Positions 48,004 to 58,262 of a DNA stretch of 64,000 bases are shown piece by piece. Each line of letters opens with the position of its first letter. Position 1 is the stretch's first letter. Under the pieces are notes generated by a model. That model was not told the DNA's origin, did no database searches, and saw only the letters and a list, made by a program, of their open reading frames with translations. The stretch is from positions 119,918,891 to 119,982,890 of the forward strand of contig CM043947.1 of NCBI GenBank assembly GCA_014529385.2, written 5' to 3'. The translations under genes were made by a program, and so were the position numbers. The stretch comes from Adiantum capillus-veneris. Lineage: Eukaryota > Streptophyta > Polypodiopsida > Polypodiales > Pteridaceae.

Positions 48004-48380
48004 AAATGCTTCCCAAGAGTAAGAAAATGTACAGAATGTTAAAAATGAACAAAGTTTTGTCTTATAAGACTCTCTTTTTCTTTATTGTGCACAAAAATGA
48101 AGTAGTATTCATGCATGCTTAGATCAAGTTTGCGGAGACGACGTCTCCCAAACACCCAGTAGAGATTGCCACTCTACTATGGAAGACTGATAGGACTAAT
48201 GTGCAGACATGCTTGCGGCAGCCTCAGGCTCTCAAGCGCCAAATGGACTAGTCATCCATTGTGGAATGATGTCGTAGGGTAACATAGGGATCCTCTACCC
48301 GCTAAGAAAAGGACTCATGAATATGCTTTATCTTCTCTACACCATAGTCGAGGACGACTATGATTTCAAGAGAGAGGTAA
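48004..48380 (+). other. Gypsy-A segment between pol copy 2 and LTR 3
   Basis: Noncoding and homologous to 44151-44449 and to 17817-18130. It retains the roughly 75 bp missing from copy 1 ('tggaatgatgtcgtagggtaa'). The purine-rich TTTCAAGAGAGAGGTAA just before LTR 3 is the polypurine tract. Confidence 0.8.
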
Positions 48381-49949
48381 TGTCATAATAATCAATATCT
48401 AATTCTCCTAAATGATTTTCTCATATTAAATTGATCATTTAATGTGGGGAAGCCAGGGGAGAAAAAACTAGAATATTGGTTAAGCTAGCAGATCGGCCAC
48501 AGTAGGGATCCAAAGGAGGGAAAATAGGGATCTAAAGGGGGGGCCATCTACAAAAGAGCCATGTGCAACAATGGGCTAAAAAGACCCTAAGGTTCAACCC
48601 ATTAAGACTTCCAAAATGCTAAGGTTCCAAAATTCAAAGGTTGAGTCCAAAGGTCAACCCTAGGGGAAATTGGATGCTTTGTGTATGACCAAAAAGTCTT
48701 TTCAAATCCCTACATAGGAGGGGGCGAGCCTTGGGAGTAGGGGATGAGAGAGAAATTCACACACACACACACACACACAAAGAGAGAGGCTCCCTTTACA
48801 CAAAGGGAATTAGGGACACATGTCAGCTCCCTAGCCCAGATGCCCACTAGGTGTGCCCAATTCCTATTGGATGGCCTTGGAGGTGGACCAATGAGATTTA
48901 GGCTAGAGTAAATCTAGTTTAATTAATTTAAAAACACTTAATAAAAGAACCAATGAGAATTAAGTCTCCTAGATGACTATTGGGCAGTCTCCATGAGCAT
49001 TCAGGAGCCCAATGGCTTGCCTGATTCCTATTGGCTAGAAGGCAAAGGGGTCCAATGAGAGTTTAGTTTAATTATTAAATTACCTAAAGCTCTCACTAAA
49101 GGTGAAAGGGGGACACATGTCAAAATGCTATCACTGATGCTGCTTAATAGTCATTGGCATGACTTGGGGAGGGCCAATGAGGCTGGAGCAATTGCAAATA
49201 GCAAGAGGGATCTCCCAAGAGAAAGAGGGGGCTGATTTTTGCAAGGCATTATCACACACACACTTACACAAGTCTATGTGTGAAGAAAGAGAAGACTATC
49301 TCTTCCCAAGCTTTAATGGAGAGCTCATCATCTACAAGCCTACATCGACATACTCTTGGCATGTGGATGCAAATCCAACCAAGATCCAAGCTTCAATGCA
49401 TGCTCATCTCCTCTACCAAGCTAATTACTAAGCTAAGCTATGATAATATGAGTGAGTATGTGAGGATATGTACATCTTTCTCGTAAGATACTCCTTCTTC
49501 CTCTCAATCTACTCTCATACCCTGCTATCTCTCACCATCTTCGAAGGTGTGTGAGGTCTTGGGTCTGAGACCGGGGATAATTGATGTTGTGTTTACTAAG
49601 TGTTTTGCTTAGTGCATGAAGCTTTCATCTTCATTGCACTAGCTAGTCTTGAAGGAACACAAAGAATTGTAGTGTACAATGTCTCTCTTGATGGGAGAAA
49701 CCATAATACAAAGCCTTTTGGAGGGGGGACTGGCTCCATGCAAATCCGGTCCTCAACTGTTGTCAATAGCTTAATTTCTCTCTCTTTTGAAAGTATTGTT
49801 GATGCTATCTAAGTAGGTGTTATGCTTTTTGTTGCTCTCTCCATGCAAGCACTCTTGTAATTCTCATTAGGAATCTATTCTAATGAAATGCCCACTATGT
49901 TCATGCTAATTTCCGCTACACATAAGTTTTTAGACCATTAAATGTTACA
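48381..49949 (+). repeat. Gypsy-A LTR 3 (3')
   Basis: 1,569 bp, TGTCATAATAATC to AATGTTACA, followed by the target duplicate CACAG. It contains (CA)11 and small deletions relative to LTR 1. Confidence 0.93.
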
Positions 49950-51109
49950 CACAGCCTCGCGGTTTTGTCATAAAAGTACAAGAGGACAAAGTGTGCAGAT
50001 GTAAGAAGGCTTTGTATGGGTTGAAGCAATCTCCTCGTGCTTGGTATGAGAAAGCTGACACTCATTTGGTTAAATGAGGCTTTTGTAACACTCCTATAGA
50101 AAGCACATTGTATGTAAAGCGTGAGGGTGATGTACTTCTCATTGTGGTTCTTTATGTCAATGATTTGCCGATCACTGGACCAAATGCGAGACATATTGCT
50201 GAATTTAAGGCTAATTTGAATGCTACTTTAAAAATGAAAGATTTGGGGTTGTTGCATCATTACTTGGGAATATTGTTTAAGCAGTGTGATGGCAGTATTG
50301 CCTTGTGTCAAAAAAGTTACATAGAGACATTGCTATGTAAGTTTGGACTTGACGATTGCAAGCCTATTGCCACTCCCATGGAAACAACTTTGAAGTTGAG
50401 TCTACATGATGCTGGTGATCCTGCTCATGTCACTCTTTACCAAACTGCTGCTGGCTGCCTCATTTATGTATGCAACACAAGGCCAGAAATTCAGTTTGCA
50501 GTCTCACAGGTCAGTAGATTTATGCATAGCCCAGGGTCTAAGCATTGCCAGGCTATCAAGAGGATTTTTCGCTACCTTAGTGGCACTTTACATCTTGCTT
50601 TGTTTTATCCCAAGGGGGGATCATTGCCACCAAACTTACATTCTTTTTCGGACTCAAATTGGGCTGGTTGTTTTGACGCATGAGTGTCCACAAGTGGTTT
50701 TTGTTTCATGCTTGGCAGTTCATGTATATCATGGTTGAGCAAGAAGCAACCTACTGTGGCCACTTCGAGTTGTGAGTCTGAGTACAGGCAGTCTTCACAG
50801 CTACGGTTAAAGTGTGTATGGCTCAGACGCCTTATGGTTGATTTGGGTGTTGGACAGGACACTACCAACACTATCTACACTGACAGTCAAAGCGCATTGG
50901 CAATTGCGAGGAACCCAATTTTTCATGCTTGCACAAAGCACATTGAGGTGCATTACCACTATGTCAGGAAGAGGCTCTCAGCTGGAGAGACCAGCTTGGC
51001 TTATGTGCCAACACAGGACAACCTTGCAGATCTTTTCACAAAGGTATTGTCTTGTGAGATGCTTGAAGCTTTCCGCAAAGCTTTCGGCTTACTCCCTTTT
51101 GTGGACTGA
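49950..51109 (+). pseudogene. Copia-2 RT C-terminal part and RNase H
   Basis: It continues the RT split at 38741 (PRGFVIKVQEDKVCRCKKAL; YGLKQSPRAWYEKADTHLV), with a TGA shortly after. The catalytic box reads VLYVNDLPITG at about 50,150-50,180, Asn replacing the first Asp of YVDD. RNase H has SFSDSNWAGCFDA, an in-frame stop at 50681-50683, YTDSQSALAIARNP and TKHIEVHYHYVR, ending TGA 51107-51109. The lost catalytic Asp alone would abolish reverse transcription. Confidence 0.92.
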
Positions 51110-51172
51110 TCATGTCCTCAGGGAATGGCACTTTCCTTTACTCATGTGCCAGCTCTCGTTCATCGCATCACT

Positions 51173-51185
51173 CCAGGGGGAGATT
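51173..51185 (+). promoter_or_regulatory. Copia-2 polypurine tract
   Basis: CCAGGGGGAGATT directly before the 3' LTR, the primer for plus-strand synthesis. Confidence 0.85.
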
Positions 51186-51407
51186 TGTTACCATATACAT
51201 GTGGTAGTGATGCGTGTGAACACACCAGGACCGTCGGGGCATTTTTTCCCTCTTTAGGAGGTTTTTTCCCCCGAGTATATACGCCCATCACTCTAGGGCT
51301 ATCTATCTTTCCATTGGATACTAAGAAACACACTCTCCATTGTGTGCCTTGAGCTTCCTTCATCTTCTCCAAGCTGTGTGCATGTCTCTGCAACCCTAAT
51401 TCCAACA
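51186..51407 (+). repeat. Copia-2 3' LTR
   Basis: 222 bp with the same ends as 35049-35269. It is followed by AGAAG (51408-51412), after which Copia-1 RT resumes. Confidence 0.95.
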
Positions 51408-51412
51408 AGAAG

Positions 51413-52796
51413 AAGGTGGAAGAAAAGGTACAAGTCTAGGCTTGTGGTAAAAGGGTTTTCTCAAAAGAAAGGTATTTACTTCAATGAAATATTTTCTCCT
51501 ATTGTAAAAATGAACTCAATCAGGCTTATCTTAAGCCTTGTGGCTGCTCATGATTTAAATCTTGAGCAAATGGATGTAAATACGACATTCCCTCATGATG
51601 ACTTAGAGGAGGAAATTTGCATGCTTCAACCAAAGGGGTATGAAGTAAAAGGTAAGGATAAAATGGTTTGCAGATTAAAGAAAATCTTGTATAATTTAAA
51701 GCAAGCATCAAGACGATGGTACTTGAATTTTGATTGATGGATGCTGAATTTTGGATTCACAAGATGCAACTCAAATCACTGCATCTACACAAAGAATTTG
51801 GGAGATGGGAAGTTCATCATCCTAATGTTGTATGTTGATGACATGTTGACTACAAGTGCTAACATGCAGGACAACAAAGACCTAAAAGAAGAGTTATCTA
51901 AATATTTTTCACTAAAATATTTAGGTGCTGTAAAGAGGATACTTGCTATGAAGATATCAAGGGACATGGTGAAGATGGCAATAAAGCTATCTCAAGAGGA
52001 TTACATCAAGAAGGTACTAGAAAGGTTTGCAATGCAAAATGAAAAAATGGTTTCTACACCTTTGGCTGGTCACTTTAAACTAACCAAGGATATGTGTCGA
52101 AAGACACAAGAGGAGATAGCCTACATGTCTAAAGTTCCATATGATGCAGTGGTAGGTTCTCTTATGTATGTTATGGTCTGGACAAGGCTAGACATTGCAC
52201 ATGTAGTGGGAGTTGTAAGTAGGTTCATGCACAACCCAGGTAAAGAGCACTAGCTAGCTATGAAGTGGATACTTAGGTATCTAAAAGGGACAACAACAAA
52301 TGCTTTGTATTTTGGAGGAACCGACATTTTTCTTCAAGGGTATGTTGATGCAGATATGGCAGGTGACAAAGATACTCAAAGGAGCACTACTGGCTATGTC
52401 TTCACGGTTGGAGGCCTAGCATTAATTTGGGCTTCAAAGCTGTAGAAAGTGGTCTCACTTTCTACCATGTAAGCAGAGTATGTATCAATGACGGAGGCAA
52501 GCAAAGAAATTTTGTGGCTTCACAGATTCTTAGAAGATCTTGAATTCAAACAAGACAATTTTGTCTTGTACAATGATAGCCAAAGTGCTATCCATCCTGC
52601 AAAGAAATCAGCCTTTCATTCAAGGACAAAGCACATTGAGGTGAGGTATCACTTCATACGCACTCTTTTGGAAGAGGGACAGCTAAAGCTAGGAAAAGTG
52701 CATACAAGTGAAAATCATGCAGACATGTTTACAAAGATGGTCAACAAGGAGAAGTTCAGCTTTTTCTCATCTTCAATCGGCATTCAAGGATAAGAA
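51413..52796 (+). pseudogene. Copia-1 RT C-terminal part and RNase H
   Basis: It resumes RT after Copia-2 (RYKSRLVVKGFSQKKGIYFN; QMDVNTTFPHDDLEEEICM). A TGA lies near 51,736. The catalytic box LMLYVDDMLTTSAN at about 51,825-51,850 is intact. RNase H (YVDADMAGDKDTQRSTTGY; YNDSQSAIHPAKKSAFHSRT) follows with stops near 52,251, 52,443 and 52,470. It ends at TAA after SIGIQG, about 60 bases before the purine tract of the 3' LTR. Confidence 0.9.
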
Positions 52797-52853
52797 GCCA
52801 TGATGGAAATCAATCACACGTTTGGTTTGGAGGTCAATCTCAAAGTGGGAGAT

Positions 52854-52932
52854 TGTTAAGTATGGAGCCTGATTTACCCCTTGTAATTTTTTGTGTTGAA
52901 AATGCATATTTGTAAGGCCCCCGTTATGAGGA
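52854..52932 (+). repeat. Copia-1 3' LTR, cut after 79 bases
   Basis: It starts TGTTAAGTATGGAGC after the purine-rich CAAAGTGGGAGAT, matching 31756 onward. Homology stops at GAGGA (52928-52932), the proposed target site of gypsy-C. The rest should lie beyond the window. Confidence 0.88.
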
Positions 52933-53876
52933 TGTTGGGTGGTTACGCCGCTAGCAGTGGCTATGATAGGCAGAACTCAACCGACAAACAAGAATGTCAG
53001 ACGAGGACGGAGCTTGACCCGCAGGCGCATGGAAACAAATAAGTGAGTATCAAATCACCTACTCGACCTTCTAATGGCAATCACTACCAAGGAAATCAAA
53101 TCTAAGTTCTCAAATACGCAAATGACTGAAATCCGTACTACAAACAAATGCTATCCAAAACACAATCTAAAGTCATCGAATGAGCCTCAAACTCAAAGGG
53201 GGGTCTCTACACTAGGTAAGGACAATACCCTATGTATCTATAATATATTCTCAACCTATAACCACTCCGTGCGGTAAACACGTATGAAGACAGGCCAAAA
53301 AGTTCAGACCGAATCTCGACTCCGATGGTACTAATGTGTAGCTCTAGTCGTTGCAATTCTATCGATATATGGCACGCTCAATTCCGACACACAGGTAGGG
53401 AGAAAACTCATATAGAAGCTCGTGGGAGCTCACCTTGCGTAGAAGCCAAATGCATTCACGCTTGGTATCCGTGCGTAGCTCTCACCGTTGCTAACACAAT
53501 GGCGGTGTGGCTTCTCCAATGGCGGCTCCGTAGCTTGCATAGCAAGAGGATAAGACTCTCTCTCTCTCACTCTCTCTCAGACACAGTCACAGCGCTTAAA
53601 AACTTATCTTTTTTTTAATGATTCAAAAACTGTCCTTAGGTTTACAATAATTGGCTCTTATACTTTAGCCTTGGAGGTGTGAAAACATCTCTAATCTAAT
53701 TACATAAGCAGGTGAAACTACTTGGGGAATACAAGCTAGAAACTCAATTGAGTCCTGCTAATTACAATGAATCGGCTCCATCAAAAATGCAATGTTGGAA
53801 AGACATTTATTACAATAAGTGCTTACAAAAATATGAGTATGAGAAAAAATGTATAGGTGTAGTCCTCCGCTCAACA
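52933..53876 (-). repeat. Gypsy-C 3' LTR
   Basis: 944 bp between TGTTGGGTGG (52933) and GCTCAACA (53876), giving 5'-TGTTG...CAACA-3' on the minus strand. A polypurine tract abuts the 53876 end. The left flank is Copia-1 LTR. The other LTR copy is outside the window, so length rests on the terminal motifs. Confidence 0.8.
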
Positions 53877-53892
53877 CTCCCCCCCTCCGCGT
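53877..53892 (-). promoter_or_regulatory. Gypsy-C polypurine tract
   Basis: The minus strand reads GGAGGGGGGGAG immediately before the LTR start TGTTGAG. Confidence 0.85.
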
Positions 53893-53955
53893 TCATGTCT
53901 TCCATGACATGACATCCTTGTTTTGTCTTTAGTGGAGTCCCGTCGATTTCAGCAT

Positions 53956-56900
53956 CTAAAGATGTGACGTGTATCTCAGGTTTCCAATAGTCAGTGTAGG
54001 GCCGAATATCTTACTTTCATGAGTAAAGAATCCAGTATAGAATGCCTCCTCAAAGGCCTGCATGTGGAAACTCGGCATAAACATGATTCTCTGATAAAAG
54101 AGGTGTAATACTTTTGGAGATGGCTGCAAGGCTAGATCATACATCATATCTGTGACTGTGTCTACCGTTGACAACAATGTTGAGCTGGTAGCTTTATCCG
54201 ACGCGAACACTTCAATGCAAGCCAATAATGTTCTGCAAATCTTTTTGAGCATTTGACACGAAAGGTCAGGAGAGCCAGTAAAGAGCTTAATGGTGCCCGT
54301 TAGGGTTTTCACCATGTAGGCCTTACTTATCCTCTCCCCCACCTTTGGTCCTGGCATCCTGGGGTAATTAAGCCAATTCGGCTTCTTTGCTGTGATTCTG
54401 TCATGTTCTTGCCAACTCCAGACTCGTGGCACTGGACAGAATGTTGCATCTTCTCTAACTTCCTTGGGTGCCTCCACCAAATAGATTAGGTAGGTTGGAT
54501 ACTTTGTCAACCACCCTTTCCTCTATCTCGGCGGGGAGTCTACTATATTCTTTGATTCCTCCTCTTTTGAGATGTCGCCTTCGTATAGCGTGACATACTG
54601 CTCTTCTTCTATCCTTTTCTTTGTTTTCAGCACTTCAAACTTTAGTAGAGGAAGGGGCAATGTAGGTTGCATCCACTGTTCTTGCAGCACCTTAGTATCC
54701 ACCCCTTGAAGTCCAATGTAGAACAGGAGTCTTCTTTCCCACTCCATGGATGCCTTTGCACTCTCCTCTGTTGCCTTCTCTATCTGCTCGTGCAATCTTT
54801 TTTCCTCATCCTCAATAAGTCTTGATGTTGCGATCTCGTCATGTGCAGGGGCTGGATCTTCACTTGTTGTGGCTTCCCCTATCTCTGGAAGATCCATGGC
54901 TGCCCCGCCTATTTCTTCTTGCTGATCCTCTATATCTTTTATCACTTTGTCTTGCAGATCTTGGATCTGCTTTCGGAGGGCCTCATTCTCCTCTCTCAGT
55001 GCTTGGGTCTCTGATGTCAGTCGTTCTTTGGCAACCAATGAGCCCTCCGCAATGTGCAATCTTTGCACTTGCTTTAGCCTCAATTCTCTTTACAAGCTCC
55101 GAATTTGATCTTCCAGAGCGGGGATTATTGCTCCCTCTGGCTCTACTCCTGCTCTGCTAGCTCTTGGTGTGGATCTAATCCTTAGGATTGTTCTATCCTG
55201 CAGCTCCATTCTTTCTCGTAGCTCAATGAGCTCGTCCTTTGTAGCTTCCAATTCCTCATTAATTCTTTCTTTGGCTTCTTGTGCACTGGCCACCTCTCTT
55301 GAAGCATCAGCAAGTTGGAGGATTAGTCCATCTCTTTCACTTTCTGCTTCCAGGAGAGATGCCTTGAGGTACTCTGATTCTTCTAGTGCACTCTCATATT
55401 TTGTTTCCATCTCCTCTTCTCTCTTTTCCACTTCTTCTTTGTTGTCCCTCATTGCCTTTGATCGGGCTTTGATCTGTTGCAACAGTTGATGCACTTTCTG
55501 TATATCTCTTTCATCCTCATCTTCAAGCTCATCCTCCTCCTCAAGCTCTTCCTCTGCCTTCTCAGGTACCAACCTCCGCTCTCTATCGAATTGATTCTTG
55601 GTCCTCCTCTCCTTTCCTCTCTGTTCTTCCTGTGTTAAGGTAATGCCATACACAACTTTGAGGGCCTCTTCTTGAGTATATCCTGTGTCTATTAGAACAT
55701 CATATTGCTCTTTATTCATTTGAATTGGATCCGTTGCCTTCTCCTCTTGCTGTATTTTGGGCTTTTCTGGCATATCCACCTACACTTCAGTAGTCGTTTC
55801 CTCCACTATCTTTTCCTCTTCTTCAGGACTAGACTCTTCTACCTTGCTCTTGCCCTTGTCACCTCCTTTTAATTTAGCTTTAATGTGCTGAACTTCTGCT
55901 TCGGTGTATGTCTCTACTGATTGCTACTCCAATATAGCTTTTGATTCTTCATAAGACTTGATATATTGATCATACTGATCAATATGGGGTCTGGTTGAGC
56001 TGGCTCCGACTTTAGCTGGGTCTGGTACCCACTTTTCCTCATAATCTCCTTTTAGATATCGCTCGACTCTAAACTGTTCAATGAGCCTCTCCATTCTGGC
56101 GGCTTTTTGGCTCTTAGTTATCTTGGGAGCGGGTTGCTTCTTGGTCTTCTTCTTGAGGGGCTCGTTTGCTTCTTCTTCTGGCTCGGAAACAATCTCTAGC
56201 TTCCACCTTGCCCTTGTTGACACTCTCTTGGTGACCTCTGGCTGGTCTTCATCTTCATCTATCTCTTTTAGCCATTGGTTTTGCAAGGGAACCTTTGGCC
56301 ATTGGTCCATTGCTCCGATAGCTTCATAAGCTATCTTAGTCAACACTTCGGCTCCCCCAATGTACTTTGGCTTCTCGTTCTGCATAGCAATTACTTGCTC
56401 ATGAATGTGCTGAGCATAATTGACTTTCTTCGGGATTTTGATCTTTATTGCCCAAGTGATGGTTGTGGCAATGGCATGTGGTGGTGTGGTATACTTTTGT
56501 GGCCTTTTGCTACATATGTGTAAGAATTGTTTGTAGAGCCAGCAAAGCTTTGCCACTCTCGGATTTTCCATGTCTTCATAGGTGACATTTTGCTTCTTTG
56601 GCCCATACACTTCTATAGCTTCTCGTCTTTCTCTGACTGAGCTTCCTTTGTTGTGCAGCTTCAGAGCATCTGCAATGAGCTGAGGAGTGATAATCACTTC
56701 AACTTTTTTCCCGTCCCAGGCTGTGAGTGTAGCCATTCCATCTTTCTGTATGGTGGTTACCAACTCATACACTCTTTGAGCATCTACTCCTGATGGTCTG
56801 GAAGTAAAAAAACTACGGAAATCTGCCCTTTCCAGGTATCTGCTTATCTCCTTCGTTCTGCTGTAGTCCACCAGCTCTTGGGGAATCATTGGGATATCCA

Positions 56901-57090
56901 CTGTTTGTCCCCGTGGGTCTCTGAAAGTACCTTGGTATATCTTTATCCCCTGTTCTTCTAACACCACTTCTTCTATCCAAGTCTTTGTTGGATTGAGAGT
57001 CTATGGGGGAATAGAAAATGGCTCGGCTTCTGCTATTGATTCCTTGAGTGTCTTTCTCTTTCTCGTTGATGACGACTTCCCCGAATCCAT
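53956..57090 (-). pseudogene. Gypsy-C downstream ORF (ORF3), coiled-coil protein of unknown function
   Basis: One frame of about 1,044 codons from ATG 57090 to TAG 53956, with no frameshift but five in-frame stops (57001-57003, 55924-55926, 55780-55782 TAG; 55090-55092 TAA; 54523-54525 TAG). The N-terminus is basic (STRKRKTLKES), like a nuclear localisation signal. Residues about 70-300 form a globular domain (RADFRSFFTSRPSGVDAQRV; YELVTTIQKDGMATLTAW) resembling the 'putative plant transposon protein' region of extra ORFs in plant gypsy elements. A Lys/Pro-rich linker and about 350 residues of acidic coiled coil follow. The last about 185 residues (PTYLIYLVEAPKEVRED onward) are globular and unassigned. 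No signal peptide or membrane segment is seen, so it is not envelope-like. It ends about 60 bases before the polypurine tract. Confidence 0.75.
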
Positions 57091-57257
57091 GGATCCTGTA
57101 ACTCCAATTTCAGAAGTTAGCGTCTTTTTTAGTACTGAAAGCCGAAATTAATCTTTTAACTATCCAAATGACTTAAAACTTGAAACATAAGCTATTCAGG
57201 GCCTAAGAATGCAATGCATATGAAAAAATATGACATTTGGGTGCAAAATCATGTTGG

Positions 57258-57281
57258 AGACATCATACGCGTATGATGTCT
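57258..57281. repeat. Palindrome copy 1 (24 bp)
   Basis: Perfect palindrome with core ACATCATACGCGTATGATGT extended by AG/CT on the two sides. It lies 168 bases upstream of the ORF3 ATG. Confidence 0.97.
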
Positions 57282-57538
57282 TTTGTGTCAAAATGGCTTG
57301 ATATTGGTTGTGCTTGTAGCTGATAGTGCATACATCCATTCTATAAGCCTGGATTTGAATTTGGGTCCCATTTGGTCAAATTATGGTCATTTTAGTCCTG
57401 GTCAGGCTCTTTGCAAGATATGAGTGGGAATTGGATTTTGTGATCAAAATTGGATGAAACTTGGTGGTTGGCTCTCAAATGGCATGTAGATCACTTCTGT
57501 GTGGTGGTTGCAACTTGAAATGCAAAAATCAAGTAGGG

Positions 57539-57562
57539 AGACATCATACGCGTATGATGTCT
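57539..57562. repeat. Palindrome copy 2 (24 bp)
   Basis: Identical 24-bp palindrome, 281 bases from copy 1. Confidence 0.97.
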
Positions 57563-57673
57563 TTTTGGGTAAAATTGAACCATTTTGCATTTTAAGCTTG
57601 GATTTGGCTTTATATAGGCTTAGACAATGATTTTATGAAATTTGGGTATAGTTTGGACCAAAATTGGCCCTGG

Positions 57674-57697
57674 AGACATCATACGCGTATGATGTCT
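57674..57697. repeat. Palindrome copy 3 (24 bp)
   Basis: Identical 24-bp palindrome, 135 bases from copy 2, about half the usual spacing. Confidence 0.97.
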
Positions 57698-57956
57698 TTT
57701 GTGTCATTTTTGCATGAGATTGGTTCTGTGGGCTCCTCATATGATAGTAAAGGACTGTGTGTACTCAAATCTGGACTTGAAGTTGAGTATGATGAATTTT
57801 GGCAAGATCAGGCTTTAAACAGAGGATTTTCTGCTGATTGGCTAATAGAGTCATTCCCTTGACCAAATGGTACCAAATTCCATATGTGGCATGTATTTGA
57901 TATATAATGGATATATGATGAAAAAAAGATCAATTTTGGCTCTGTATGTGCAAAGT

Positions 57957-57978
57957 GACATCATACGCGTATGATGTC
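57957..57978. repeat. Palindrome copy 4 (22 bp)
   Basis: Same palindrome shortened by one base pair at the outer end (T instead of A at 57956), 283 bases from copy 3. Confidence 0.97.
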
Positions 57979-58238
57979 TTTTTGGCCAAAATGGTACTTT
58001 TTGGTTCCAGATAGCTTGTGTATGTGTTGAACAACATCCCTACAAAGTTCCATTGAGTTTGGAGCTATTTTGGCAAATTTAGGGCCATAAGTCGGTTTTT
58101 TGCCCTACTTTGCGTCTTTTTAGTTTCCAATTGGTTTTTCAACTCCAAATCTCATGATAATTTGTACATTTGATGTTGTTAGCATGTAGAAAGAGCTATG
58201 CATTCATGTGTTCAAGATGATGTGAAAATCATGCTGTA

Positions 58239-58262
58239 AGACATCATACGCGTATGATGTCT
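58239..58262. repeat. Palindrome copy 5 (24 bp)
   Basis: Identical 24-bp palindrome, 282 bases from copy 4. Confidence 0.97.

Larger units (their letters stand above)
38742..49949 (+). mobile_element. Gypsy-A array: chromodomain Ty3/gypsy with three LTRs and two partial bodies
   Basis: Flanked by CACAG at 38737-38741 and 49950-49954. The order is LTR (38742-40342), gag, truncated pol, LTR (44450-45728, 3' truncated), pol from the RT catalytic motif onward, LTR (48381-49949). One pair of target duplicates around three LTRs means a single insertion that later became a tandem by unequal or LTR-LTR recombination. The integrase C-terminus has a chromodomain-like end, so it is a chromovirus-type element. 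Confidence 0.92.
35049..51407 (+). mobile_element. Copia-2: Ty1/copia element inserted in Copia-1 RT
   Basis: Its LTRs are at 35049-35269 and 51186-51407, flanked by AGAAG at 35044-35048 and 51408-51412. The coding order is gag, PR, GAG-pre-integrase, integrase, RT, RNase H. RT is split at 38,741/49,950 by the gypsy-A array. The two LTRs differ at about a dozen positions by eye, so the insertion is not recent. Several stops and frameshifts inactivate it. Confidence 0.95.
31756..52932 (+). mobile_element. Copia-1: Ty1/copia element, outer member of a nest
   Basis: The 5' LTR is at 31756-32487, the primer site at 32490, gag at 32561, protease and integrase to about 34,440, and RT begins at 34,860. 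The RT is cut at 35,048 and resumes at 51,413 after Copia-2. The 3' LTR starts at 52854 after a purine tract and is itself cut at 52932 by gypsy-C. The domain order (gag-PR-INT-RT-RH) is that of copia. It is the oldest layer, with stops throughout. The insertion site duplicate (GTTTC at 31751-31755) should recur beyond the window. Confidence 0.9.

Noticed and set aside
55169-55489. Plus-strand Ser/Leu-rich ORF opposite the coiled coil
   Set aside because: It is an antisense shadow of the Glu/Lys-rich ORF3.
53956-57090. ORF3 as an envelope-like gene
   Set aside because: No signal peptide, membrane helix or glycosylation-rich ectodomain is visible; it is acidic coiled coil with a basic N-terminus.
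57635-57862. Plus-strand ORF spanning palindrome copy 3
   Set aside because: It is only 75 codons, opposite to the element's sense strand, and not preserved around the other palindromes.
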